From positions 1 to 59,040 of the forward strand of contig NZ_JADEVV010000023.1 in the NCBI RefSeq assembly GCF_015207985.1: a stretch of DNA of 59,040 nucleotides, written 5' to 3'. Made by a program: the position numbers and the translations under genes. Source of the stretch: Synechocystis salina LEGE 00031. GTDB taxonomy: Bacteria > Cyanobacteriota > Cyanobacteriia > Cyanobacteriales > Microcystaceae. Positions 16,705-24,281 of this stretch are shown one piece after another (within the stretch, counting starts at the first letter, position 1; each line of letters opens with the position of its first letter). The notes below the pieces were generated by a model that was given only the letters and a program-made list of their open reading frames with translations, did no database searches and was not told where the DNA came from.

Positions 16705-16961
16705 TATTCTGAGACACGAAACCGAGCAGATCAGGAAAGACAACGAGCGGCTAGCTGTGCTCAAATCCAAAATCGATACTTTATTTTACAAACACGGCAT
16801 CAACTTACCCCCAGCCCGGACACCAGAACAGCCCTAGCTGACTTCCTCAGTTTTCTGCAAGAGTATGGCGAATAAACGGCGAACTACGCAGTGGATCTCT
16901 GTTTACACGATGAAGACCAGAAAACCGGGAATTTTTGCCCCTACTCACCTAAAACTGACCA

Positions 16962-17312
16962 ATGGCCTATCCCACTCCCTTATTAGACCAAATACAAAAT
17001 CAGCATCGCCAACGAAACGAGCAGGAGCGTCTAGCTACCTTGGCGAAAACCGTCGACTGGCTCGAAAAAAACGCTCAGACCTATGGCATCGTTGAAGCCT
17101 ATCTATTTGGTTCTGTAATCCGTCCCTATGGTTTCACAACCCATTCTGATGTCGATTTGGCTGTTGAGCAAATTGATCCCCAACTATTTTTTCAGGCCAT
17201 GGCCGATTTATCAGAACAGGTAGAAAGGGAGGTAGACCTTGTAGAATTGTCAAAATGTCATTTCGGAGATCGCCTCCGCCAAAAAGGAATTAAATGGACA
17301 GTACCCGACTAG
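16962..17312 (+). CDS. mntA: MNT-type minimal nucleotidyltransferase, antitoxin
   Basis: A 116-residue protein with the nucleotidyltransferase motif 'YLFGSVIRPYGFTTHSDVDL' (GS, then DxD) and a third acidic residue in 'EREVDLVEL'. It overlaps the following HEPN gene by 19 bases. MNT proteins paired with HEPN toxins are known to neutralise them by adding AMP to a Tyr near the HEPN active site (established for MntA/HepT modules). That role here is inferred from the pairing and the intact motif. The upstream region is the 3' flank of copy d. Confidence 0.85.
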   Translation: MAYPTPLLDQIQNQHRQRNEQERLATLAKTVDWLEKNAQTYGIVEAYLFGSVIRPYGFTTHSDVDLAVEQIDPQLFFQAMADLSEQVEREVDLVELSKCHFGDRLRQKGIKWTVPD

Positions 17313-17758
17313 CACTGTTGAAAGCCGATCTTGCTTCTCAGAAAATGTCCATCGACCGGGTATTTACGTTTTTGCAGTCCCGCGCCCAAAACCTTGATCC
17401 TGATAATATTGAAAAATTGGAAAGCGTAGCCTATCAAATCCACAATTTCTATGGGTCAGTGGAAGAATTGCTTAAAATAGTTGCTACCCACTTTGAAAAC
17501 AACATTTCAGATTCTTCAAAATGGCATAGCCTATTACTCAAAAGAATGACCCAACCAGTTCAAGATATTAGACCCTCTTTCTTGTCTATGGAAAGTTATG
17601 AACTACTCAATGCACTAAGGGCTTTTAGACACTTTTTTCGCCATGCCTACGGAGTTTCCCTCGATTTTCATCAACTAGAAGCTAATTTAGAGCGAGCTCT
17701 TAAACTAAAATCTTTGTTAGATCAAGAAACAGAAAAATTTTTATGTCAGTTGTCTTAG
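17294..17758 (+). CDS. hepT: HEPN-domain toxin of a HepT/MntA pair
   Basis: A 154-residue all-helical protein. Near residue 115 it has 'RAFRHFFRHAYGV', an intact Rx4HxY HEPN ribonuclease motif including the Tyr that MNT partners modify. Helices before it ('QIHNFYGSVEELLKIVATHF') fit HepT-like proteins. The gene starts inside the last codons of the MNT gene, so translation is probably coupled. Known HepT toxins cleave RNA and stop growth. Whether this pair serves defence, plasmid-like stabilisation or is a relic is unknown. Confidence 0.85.
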   Translation: MDSTRLALLKADLASQKMSIDRVFTFLQSRAQNLDPDNIEKLESVAYQIHNFYGSVEELLKIVATHFENNISDSSKWHSLLLKRMTQPVQDIRPSFLSMESYELLNALRAFRHFFRHAYGVSLDFHQLEANLERALKLKSLLDQETEKFLCQLS

Positions 17759-18035
17759 ATTCGCCCAATGTGCTCATTATTTATCCTAGGCTTTTTGTAA
17801 TTAGGTAACAGTGATATTACCTTCAAAAATATGAAAATTTTAGCTTTGTTATTACAGCTAATAGAGATTCGAATTACGAAATGAGTTTACATCAACTCAT
17901 AAGTCGTTCAGGGTTAGGCGATCGCCGCTATGGGGGAAAGTTCAGGTTTTTCCAGGGCAGATCGCAAAAATCCCATCATACTTATGGCTGAAGGGATAAA
18001 ATAAGGTATCTCATCAAGAAAGAAAGACCTTAACC

Positions 18036-18587
18036 ATGGTTTTGGCAACCTACAAATGGACTAATAAAAAATATCACCAAGCCATTGATAGCGGTATTTT
18101 TAGCAATGAATCAGTTGAGCTACTGCGGGGAGATATTGTTGTCATGGCTCCAGAAAGGGAATCCCATGCCTATTACAATACCGAAGTAGCAGACTATTTC
18201 AGAAACTTGTTGCAAAGTAGGGCCAAAATCAGAGACGCCAAACCCATTACCCTACCCAATGACTCCGAGCCACAACCTGACATAGCCATTGTCCATCCCC
18301 TGGGGCAAGGGTATTTGCGGCATCACCCCTATCCCGCCAACATTTTCCTGATCATTGAATTTTCCCAAGCTACCCTAAGCAAAGACCTAGGGGAGAAAAA
18401 AGATATTTATGCTGAAGCTGGCATCATGGAATACTGGGTTGTCGATATAAAAAACGCCCAACTCACCGTTTTTCGAGATTTATGGAATGGGCAATATCAA
18501 TCAAAGCAAGCATTAATATCTGGCACTATTTTCCCCCTAGCTTTCCCTGATGTTTCTGTGCCCGTGCAACAGTTAATTCATCCCTGA
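18036..18587 (+). CDS. Uma2 (DUF820) family putative nuclease
   Basis: A 183-residue protein. The start 'MVLATYKWTNKKYHQAIDSG' is the usual short N-terminal segment. The core has 'LLRGDIVVMAPE', the PD motif 'EPQPDIAIVHP', 'IIEFSQATLSKD' with the catalytic Glu, then 'KKDIYAEAGIMEYWVVDIKN'. It ends with the typical 'LAFPDVSVPVQQLI'. This short form has no coiled-coil tail. A 277-base gap with one HIP1 site separates it from the HEPN gene. The dead Uma2 fragment at 11905 is a close relative. Directly after its stop, in the same frame, lies a tail of the membrane/coiled-coil family. Confidence 0.88.
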   Translation: MVLATYKWTNKKYHQAIDSGIFSNESVELLRGDIVVMAPERESHAYYNTEVADYFRNLLQSRAKIRDAKPITLPNDSEPQPDIAIVHPLGQGYLRHHPYPANIFLIIEFSQATLSKDLGEKKDIYAEAGIMEYWVVDIKNAQLTVFRDLWNGQYQSKQALISGTIFPLAFPDVSVPVQQLIHP

Positions 18588-18683
18588 GACGATCTGCAAA
18601 CACGGCATCAACTTATCCCTAGCTCAGAAACTAGAACAGCCCTAGCTGATTTCCTCAGTTTTTTGCAAGAATACGGAGGGTAA
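18588..18683 (+). pseudogene. Membrane/coiled-coil family tail fragment (copy e)
   Basis: The 31 codons after the Uma2 TGA at 18585-18587 read 'DDLQTRHQLIPSSETRTAL' and 'ADFLSFLQEYGG', ending at TAA. This matches the tails of copies c and d. It is in the same frame as the preceding Uma2 gene, so only the TGA separates the two. It has no start of its own and is a fragment, either of a lost gene or of a former fusion. Confidence 0.75.
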
Positions 18684-18717
18684 GTCCATCCAATCCACTT
18701 AGTCCCCTTCTTCTGTC

Positions 18718-19479
18718 ATGGTCACCCTCATTGCCTCTCCCCCGGAAACTGACCTCGTCCTGCCTGGGCAGGATCAATTACCCGCCGATGACAACCAAAC
18801 TATGGAAACCCAACGCCATAAAATGCAAATGGATTTACTGATTGAAGGGTTGGATAGTTGGCTGGAACAACGTCAGGATGGTTATGTTGGGGGGAACATG
18901 TTTATCTATTACAGCCAAGCCCAGATTAAATCCCAAGACTTCAAAGGGCCAGACTTCTTTGCTGTTACTGGAGTACTCACAAAAGAACGTAAATCTTGGG
19001 TGGTGTGGCAAGAAGAAAAAGCGCCCGATGTGGTCATCGAACTACTTTCCGACAGTACAGCCCAATACGATAAAACGGATAAAAAAATAGTTTATCAAGA
19101 TAAAATGCGGGTGACTGAGTATTACTGGTACGATCCTTGGAATCCTGATGATTTTGCCGGTTTTAGTCTTAACCATGGTCAATATGAACCGAAATCTTTC
19201 AATGAACAAGGCTGGTTAATCAGTGAATCCCTGGGACTGGCATTGCTTCGCTGGCAGGGGAAGTATCGCAATGTAGAAACGGACTGGTTACGCTGGGCCA
19301 CCCTAGAAGGAGAAATTCTGCCTACAGGCCAGGAATTGGCCCAACAGGAACGGCAACGGGCTGAACAGGAACGGCAACGGGCTGAACAAGAACGGCAACG
19401 GGCTGAACAAGAACGGCAACGGGCAGAGCTTCTGGCCAACAAGTTAAGAGAGTTGGGGATTAACCCCCATGATTTGTGA
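18718..19479 (+). CDS. Uma2 (DUF820) family putative nuclease with long heptad tail
   Basis: A 253-residue protein. The core shows 'FKGPDFFAVTGV' (PD motif), 'PDVVIELLSDSTAQYDKTDK' (Glu and Lys) and 'RVTEYYWYDPWN'. Residues about 207-240 are four near-identical 7-residue units of the type QERQRAE, encoded by a 21-base tandem repeat, then 'LLANKLRELGINPHDL'. The tail should form an extended coiled coil for oligomerisation or partner binding. It shares this tail with the Uma2 at 14909. The N-terminal 35 residues are variable. Confidence 0.87.
   Translation: MVTLIASPPETDLVLPGQDQLPADDNQTMETQRHKMQMDLLIEGLDSWLEQRQDGYVGGNMFIYYSQAQIKSQDFKGPDFFAVTGVLTKERKSWVVWQEEKAPDVVIELLSDSTAQYDKTDKKIVYQDKMRVTEYYWYDPWNPDDFAGFSLNHGQYEPKSFNEQGWLISESLGLALLRWQGKYRNVETDWLRWATLEGEILPTGQELAQQERQRAEQERQRAEQERQRAEQERQRAELLANKLRELGINPHDL
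19345..19428 (+). repeat. 21-base tandem repeat, four units, inside a Uma2 gene
   Basis: Four consecutive 21-base units start with CAGGAACGGCAACGGGCTGA or a close variant (CAGGAA/CAAGAA, GGGCT/GGGCA). They encode the heptad QERQRAE. The unit length is a multiple of three, so unit gain or loss would lengthen the coiled coil without breaking the frame. It is likely to vary between strains. Confidence 0.9.
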
Positions 19480-19524
19480 AGGACTGAAAATTACTGCCGA
19501 TTGGTTCAAAGCGAGGTCATAACC

Positions 19525-20070
19525 ATGGTTACCCTACTGAAATGGACAGTCCCGGACTATCACCAGCTCATTGAACAGGGTTTATTAGAGGGCAAGAAAG
19601 TAGAACTTTTAGACGGCAACCTAGTGACCATGGCCCCTGAAGGACCGCTCCATAGCTACACTACCAACACCGTTGCCGACTATCTGCGCCAAAATCTGCA
19701 CGGACTAGCTTTAGTCAGAGAAGCCCACCCCATCACCCTGAGCCAATCTGAACCGGAACCCGACATTGCCATTGTTCTGCCGCCCCAAGAGCGCTACAAA
19801 GAAAAACATCCCCAGGCTGACGATATTTTCTGGTTAATGGAAATTGCCCACAGCACCCAGGCCTACGACCTCAACGACAAAAAACAGATCTACGCCCAGG
19901 AAGGCATCCCCGAATATTGGGTGGCAGACCTAACTAACCGCCAACTATTTGTTTTTTGGGCACCGGACAACGGAAATTATCGCTGGCAACAAAGCCACTC
20001 CGACGGCATCATTTGTAGCCAGGCCTTTCCTGACATAAAAATATCAGTACAAGAGATGTTGCACTGGTAG
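19525..20070 (+). CDS. Uma2 (DUF820) family putative nuclease
   Basis: A 181-residue protein starting 'MVTLLKWTVPDYHQLIEQGL'. It carries 'KVELLDGNLVTMAPEGPLH', the PD motif 'EPEPDIAIVLPP', 'LMEIAHSTQAYDLNDKKQIY' (Glu, Lys) and 'GIPEYWVADLTN'. The start is ATG 19525, with GAGGT about 8 bases upstream; the open frame extends to TTG 19501 without support. It follows the previous Uma2 gene by 45 bases, so the two may be co-transcribed. It has no coiled-coil tail. Confidence 0.88.
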   Translation: MVTLLKWTVPDYHQLIEQGLLEGKKVELLDGNLVTMAPEGPLHSYTTNTVADYLRQNLHGLALVREAHPITLSQSEPEPDIAIVLPPQERYKEKHPQADDIFWLMEIAHSTQAYDLNDKKQIYAQEGIPEYWVADLTNRQLFVFWAPDNGNYRWQQSHSDGIICSQAFPDIKISVQEMLHW

Positions 20071-20077
20071 CCCCTCG

Positions 20078-20155
20078 GCAGGTTTCTTGGCCCCACTGCC
20101 CCGGTCTTTGACCACACTTGCCATTTTTGCCGTCACCGCCCTACTGGGGTTTCAT
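20078..20155 (+). pseudogene. Membrane/coiled-coil family 5' fragment (copy f)
   Basis: The frame from 20078 reads 'AGFLAPLPRSLTTLAIFAV' then 'TALLGFH'. This matches the first membrane segment of copy d ('MASFLALLPRSLTTFLFAV', 'AALLRFYG'). The start codon is gone and the match stops where the oppositely oriented Uma2 gene begins. It is a small dead fragment that follows a Uma2 gene by 7 bases. Confidence 0.72.
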
Positions 20156-20799
20156 TTTGTCTGGCGGCGATCGCCACGAATCTGCTCCCGGAAAGCCAAC
20201 ACAGCATCAAACGGTTCTTCCCAAGCCACATAATTAGCCAGTAAAGCCAGATCTAAATCCGGCAATAAATCACTTTGGGCAACTTTTTCATACTGTTGAT
20301 TGGTCAGGCAATAGACATGAAGTTGGTTATTTTGCCAAAACCAAACCTCTGGAACTGGCAAAACTTGATAAATTTTTAGGGAATCAATGCCGCCGCTGGT
20401 GAGTACAACTTCAATCGCCAAGTCTGGAATGTTTTTTCGTTGATTTAAACAATAGGACTTATCCGGCTCGATCCCCCGTTGCATCGATTCAGACTTGAAA
20501 GTGGTAGAGCCAAGGGAATAAAAGCGAATACCTTTTTCTTGTAAGTAAGCTTCCAACAGAATGCCCAGATTTTCTTTATAAAATTCATGACGATAACTGG
20601 GGGACATAATCTGTAGTGTTGCTCCTAAGTATTTGAACAGAACTGGAGCATTATCGCCCCATAGACTTAGTAGGGCGTTGTAGTCTTGCCAACTAACATC
20701 CGCCATAATCACAATCTGCTCCAAATCCCCCATGGCAGGTCGGATCTGGTTAATCAACTGCTGACAATAAGTTAAACCTCGATTGATTAAAGCAGTCAT
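20152..20799 (-). CDS. Uma2 (DUF820) family putative nuclease
   Basis: A 215-residue protein on the minus strand, the only Uma2 of this patch facing the other way. It has 'GATLQIMSPSYRHEFYKENL', 'FKSESMQRGIEPDKSYCLN', 'IPDLAIEVVLTSGGIDSLKI' (Glu, Lys) and 'VPEVWFWQNNQLHVYCL'. The exact start is uncertain: Met 1, Met 23 or Met 32 could serve. Its stop lies in the fragment of the membrane/coiled-coil family. It belongs to a different Uma2 subgroup from its plus-strand neighbours. Confidence 0.86.
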   Translation of the reverse strand: MTALINRGLTYCQQLINQIRPAMGDLEQIVIMADVSWQDYNALLSLWGDNAPVLFKYLGATLQIMSPSYRHEFYKENLGILLEAYLQEKGIRFYSLGSTTFKSESMQRGIEPDKSYCLNQRKNIPDLAIEVVLTSGGIDSLKIYQVLPVPEVWFWQNNQLHVYCLTNQQYEKVAQSDLLPDLDLALLANYVAWEEPFDAVLAFREQIRGDRRQTK

Positions 20800-21025
20800 C
20801 AGCCTTTTCCACCCAATTTAGTTTTCCCTTGGTTTTCCCATTGTAATGTTCGTCTACGTTCCCTCCCCTAAAATGGCTTGCGCTAGCCTTGACAAAACAC
20901 ATTGCATTCCCCCTTTCTTCCCAATGGCCTACTGAGCGGCCGTAGCCTTTTCCTAAATTCCAAATAACTGCCGTTGTTTTTGGCGATCGCCGTTGAGCCG
21001 GTCAGTTTTGGCACTAATTATCACC

Positions 21026-21568
21026 ATGGAACTTAATCAATACAAGCAGGGCGACTACCACCCCGGCGCCTCCCTAGTTAAACAGTTGCTGTGGTATTTC
21101 CTCGGGAATTTTTTAGTGCAAACCCCCCTACTACCCATTCCCCTCCTGAAGGTGGCCATCCTGCGGTTATTCGGGGCCAAAATCGGTACAAGAGTTAACA
21201 TTAAACCCCACGTCAAGATCAAATTTCCCTGGCGTTTAACCGTCGGTAATTACGTTTGGTTGGGGGAAAAATGTTGGATTGATAATCTGGCCGCGGTTAG
21301 CATTGAGTCCCATGTGTGTATCTCCCAGGGAGTTTACCTCTGCACTGGCAACCACGATTGGGGTAAACCCAGCTTTGACCTGATCACCAGACCAATCCAC
21401 ATTGCCACAGGCTGTTGGATCGGTGCTAATGCTACCATTGGCCCTGGAGTACGAGTAAACGAAGGAGCGGTTTTAACTTTGGGATCTGTGGCTGTCCAAT
21501 CTTTGGCGGCTATGACCATTTACTCCGGCAATCCCTGTCAGCCAGTCAAAAAACGGAAACTTACGTGA
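21026..21568 (+). CDS. WcaF-like hexapeptide-repeat acetyltransferase
   Basis: A 180-residue protein. After 'YKQGDYHPGASLVKQLLWYF' it shows left-handed beta-helix repeats ('AKIGTRVNIKPHVKI', 'VGNYVWLGEKCWID') and the family marker 'YLCTGNHDWGKPSFDLI'. It ends with 'GCWIGANATIGPGVRVNEGA'. WcaF-type enzymes acetylate a sugar of colanic-acid-like polysaccharide. ATG 21026 was chosen; a TTG at 20993 is in frame but lies in HIP1 flank. The gene downstream is a WcaI-like glycosyltransferase, 63 bases away, which supports an exopolysaccharide role. Confidence 0.87.
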   Translation: MELNQYKQGDYHPGASLVKQLLWYFLGNFLVQTPLLPIPLLKVAILRLFGAKIGTRVNIKPHVKIKFPWRLTVGNYVWLGEKCWIDNLAAVSIESHVCISQGVYLCTGNHDWGKPSFDLITRPIHIATGCWIGANATIGPGVRVNEGAVLTLGSVAVQSLAAMTIYSGNPCQPVKKRKLT

Positions 21569-21631
21569 AACTACCGTAGGGAATAACTAACTTTAATTGT
21601 TACTATCCTTGGGGATAAGGTCTAATTATTG

Positions 21632-22906
21632 ATGAAGCTAACAATTCTGAACCAATTCTATCCCCCTGACTATGCGGCCACGGGGCAACTGTTGGAAGAG
21701 CTGTCCATCGAACTGTCCAAAAAAGAGCTTGATGTACAAATTTTTGCTGGGCAACCGGGTTACGCCTTTGACCAAGACCTGGCCCCAGCCCAGGAAGTCT
21801 GCCAAGGGGTGCTGATCCGTAGAACTAGGACTTCTCGCCTTTGGCCGCAAAGATTACGGGGACGGGCGATCGCCGGAATTTTGTATTGTTTACGCGCCAT
21901 CATCAAACTGAGATTAAAAAGAAGACTAGGGGATTTGATCCTTGTTACTACGGAGCCCCCCTACCTAATGGTGGTGGCCTACATTTTGCACTTATTATAC
22001 AAAAAACCTTACATTTGTTTGATTTATGACCTTTACCCCGATGTGGCGGTGAAGTTGGGAGTGGCCAAGGAAAAGGATGCCATTGTCAAATTATGGCGTT
22101 GGTTAAATCACTTAACCTGGCAAAAGGCGGAAGCCATTATTGTGCTCAGCGAGGGTATGGCCAAAGTGGTTGCCGACAAGGAACCAGCCCTGGCCGGGAA
22201 AATTGAGGTGGTTCATAACTGGGCAGATGGAGTGTTAATCCAACCAAGGGCCAAAACTGACAACTGGTTTGCCCAACGCCATGGCCTAGACCAGACATTT
22301 ACCGTCCTGTATTCCGGCAACATGGGACGGTGCCATGACCTGGAAACTGTGATGGCAGCAGCCCGCCTCTTGAACCAAGAAGCAGTCCGGTTTGTCTTCA
22401 TTGGTGCCGGGGCCAAGGCTCCCATCTGTCGAGACTTCGTACAATGCCACCAGTTAACCAATTGTTTATTTTTGCCCTTTCAACCCAAACAGGTTTTGCC
22501 CTTTTCCCTCACCGCCTGTGACCTGAGCTTGGTTTCCATTTTGCCCCAGGTGGAAGGCCTGGTGGTGCCAAGTAAATTCTATGGTTGTTTGGCCGCCGGC
22601 ACGGCGATCGCCGCCATTTGTGCACCCCATTCCTATTTGCGGGGAATCATTGCCGAGGCCCAATGTGGCGCCGCCATTGATAACGGGGACGGGGAAGAGT
22701 TGGCCCAATTCATCCTTGAGCTGAAGAATGATCCCCAGCAAGCAACGGCCATGGGACACCGAGGTCGCCGGTATTTTGAAGAAAATTTTACCCTCGATAC
22801 AATTGTTAATCAGTACCGATCCGTTATTGCCAAAGTTAGTGACCAACAACCTGCCCAGTCTAGAACAAAGAAATCCCATTGCTACCCTGACTCACAACCC
22901 CTTTGA
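21632..22906 (+). CDS. WcaI-like glycosyltransferase family 4
   Basis: A 424-residue protein. Opening 'KLTILNQFYPPDYAATGQLL' is typical of the WcaI group. Next come 'PYICLIYDLYPDVAVKLGV', 'VLYSGNMGRCHDLETV', 'FVFIGAGAKAP' and 'VEGLVVPSKFYGCLAAGTAI'; the usual EX7E region is therefore in the P-S-K-F-Y form of this subgroup. ATG 21632 is preferred over TTG 21629. The pairing with a WcaF-like acetyltransferase suggests a role in extracellular polysaccharide. The last 25 residues are polar and variable. Confidence 0.88.
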   Translation: MKLTILNQFYPPDYAATGQLLEELSIELSKKELDVQIFAGQPGYAFDQDLAPAQEVCQGVLIRRTRTSRLWPQRLRGRAIAGILYCLRAIIKLRLKRRLGDLILVTTEPPYLMVVAYILHLLYKKPYICLIYDLYPDVAVKLGVAKEKDAIVKLWRWLNHLTWQKAEAIIVLSEGMAKVVADKEPALAGKIEVVHNWADGVLIQPRAKTDNWFAQRHGLDQTFTVLYSGNMGRCHDLETVMAAARLLNQEAVRFVFIGAGAKAPICRDFVQCHQLTNCLFLPFQPKQVLPFSLTACDLSLVSILPQVEGLVVPSKFYGCLAAGTAIAAICAPHSYLRGIIAEAQCGAAIDNGDGEELAQFILELKNDPQQATAMGHRGRRYFEENFTLDTIVNQYRSVIAKVSDQQPAQSRTKKSHCYPDSQPL

Positions 22907-23141
22907 TCAAATAGCTGCATGCCCCCCTTCGGGAACCCTTTTACCGGATTTTTTCTACCTTATTTTTGGTTGTTTTCACCAAAATGTATTTGTAAACGAT
23001 TAATTTCAACCCATGGGCGCAAGTTGTTAATGATTGCCAAGCAACCAGATTGCCCTCCGGTTTGCTTGCTTTTGACCCCCAGAGCACGAAACAAATCCGG
23101 TTCTTCGCTACAGTGGTGGCAGGAATTTAGGGTTTATCAAG

Positions 23142-24281
23142 GTGCTGACCAAAATTTTATTGAAGCTCACACTGCCTATCCTTTGCTTTACCCTGGTGGC
23201 CTGTGGCGTTCCCCCCAGTGCGGTGCAAGCGGAGTCCCGCTTATTTTTGCCCCTGTCCTTAGAATTTTTAGATAGCTACGCCCTACCAAAGCAGTCAGTA
23301 CAAGACTTACCTGTTGGGGGCATCTCCGACCTCAGCTACGATCGCCAACAGGATCTTTACTACGCCATCACCGATGATCGGCGATCGCCCCGGTTTTACA
23401 CCATGCGCCTGACCGTGGCCGATGGGGAAGATGGCATAGGCATTACCAAAGCAGAAGTGGTGGCCATGACCAAGCTCAGGAGCAGCGAGGGCGAAACCTA
23501 CGGCCGGCAATTGTTAGACCCAGAGGGCATTGCCCTGTCCCCCCGCCACACCTTATTCGTCAGCAGTGAAGGGGTTTTATCTAACCAAAGTCCCCCCTTA
23601 ATTGCAGAATTTGACCAGGAAACGGCCCAGGAGTTGGGACAATTACCCCTGCCCAGTCGATTTTTACCCCAAACCGATCCCCCCCAGGGCATCCGGGATA
23701 ACTTTGGTTTTGAAGCCCTGACCATTGCGGCCACCAGCACCCTAGCAGACGATCCTTTTCGTCTTTTCACCGCCACTGAAAGCGTTTTAGCCCAGGATTT
23801 TGACCCGGACAATCCCCCCCCGCAGATTCCCCTACGCTGGTTGCATTACGTGATTAATTCCGTGGGCCCCCCCGTTTTGGTCAGCGAAAACCTTTACCCC
23901 CTGGAGCCGGCCCCGGTGGGTACCCTACTCCACGGCCTGAGCGCCATGGTAGCCCTACCCAGGGAAGGTTATTTCCTCACCCTAGAACGAACCTTTGGAC
24001 TGAACGGGTTCCAGGGCAAAATTTTCCAAACAGTCAACGCCAATGCCACCGACACCAGCCGCATCGCCAGCTTCCGCCCCGGCACCAACACCATTAACCC
24101 CATGCGCAAACAACTATTGCTCGATCTGGAGGATTTAGGCATCGAGTTGGACAATCTGGAAGGGCTCACCCTGGGGCCCCGGTTACCGGACGGTGGCAGC
24201 AGTTTGATTGCCATCAGCGACGATAACTTTAGTGAAGATCAAACCACGCAAATCCTACTTTTCCGTTTGCAGGGGGTTTAA
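23142..24281 (+). CDS. Phytase-like (esterase-like) lipoprotein
   Basis: A 379-residue protein. The N-terminus 'LPILCFTLVACGVPPS' is a lipoprotein signal with lipobox L-V-A-C (Cys 21), so it should be membrane-anchored outside the cytoplasm. The body has 'LPVGGISDLSYDRQQDLYYA', 'DPEGIALSPRHTLFVSSEG' and 'NLEGLTLGP', the blocks of the phytase-like beta-propeller family (PF13449). Activity within the family is poorly defined; phytase or esterase are only names. The start is GTG 23142. Its last 27 bases overlap the end of the converging FAD oxidoreductase gene. Confidence 0.87.
   Translation: MLTKILLKLTLPILCFTLVACGVPPSAVQAESRLFLPLSLEFLDSYALPKQSVQDLPVGGISDLSYDRQQDLYYAITDDRRSPRFYTMRLTVADGEDGIGITKAEVVAMTKLRSSEGETYGRQLLDPEGIALSPRHTLFVSSEGVLSNQSPPLIAEFDQETAQELGQLPLPSRFLPQTDPPQGIRDNFGFEALTIAATSTLADDPFRLFTATESVLAQDFDPDNPPPQIPLRWLHYVINSVGPPVLVSENLYPLEPAPVGTLLHGLSAMVALPREGYFLTLERTFGLNGFQGKIFQTVNANATDTSRIASFRPGTNTINPMRKQLLLDLEDLGIELDNLEGLTLGPRLPDGGSSLIAISDDNFSEDQTTQILLFRLQGV

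Larger units (their letters stand above)
15616..16875 (+). pseudogene. Membrane/coiled-coil family gene (copy d) split by an insertion sequence
   Basis: The 5' part reads 'MASFLALLPRSLTTFLFAV', 'LRFYGNINTTPIPQIPLTI' and 'LEWHAGNRSRNREIES', then enters the insertion sequence and ends early at TAA 15865-15867. After the element, from about 16705, the same protein resumes with 'ETRNRADQERQRAASC' and ends 'RTALADFLSFLQEYGE' at TAA 16873-16875. The insertion lies at the start of the coiled coil. Upstream there is a HIP1 site and then ATG 15616. This copy gives the best view of the ancestral N-terminus of the family. Confidence 0.8.

Noticed and set aside
19345-19428. Short regular repeat that might suggest a CRISPR array
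   Set aside because: The units are contiguous with no spacers, and they encode heptads in a clear Uma2 frame.
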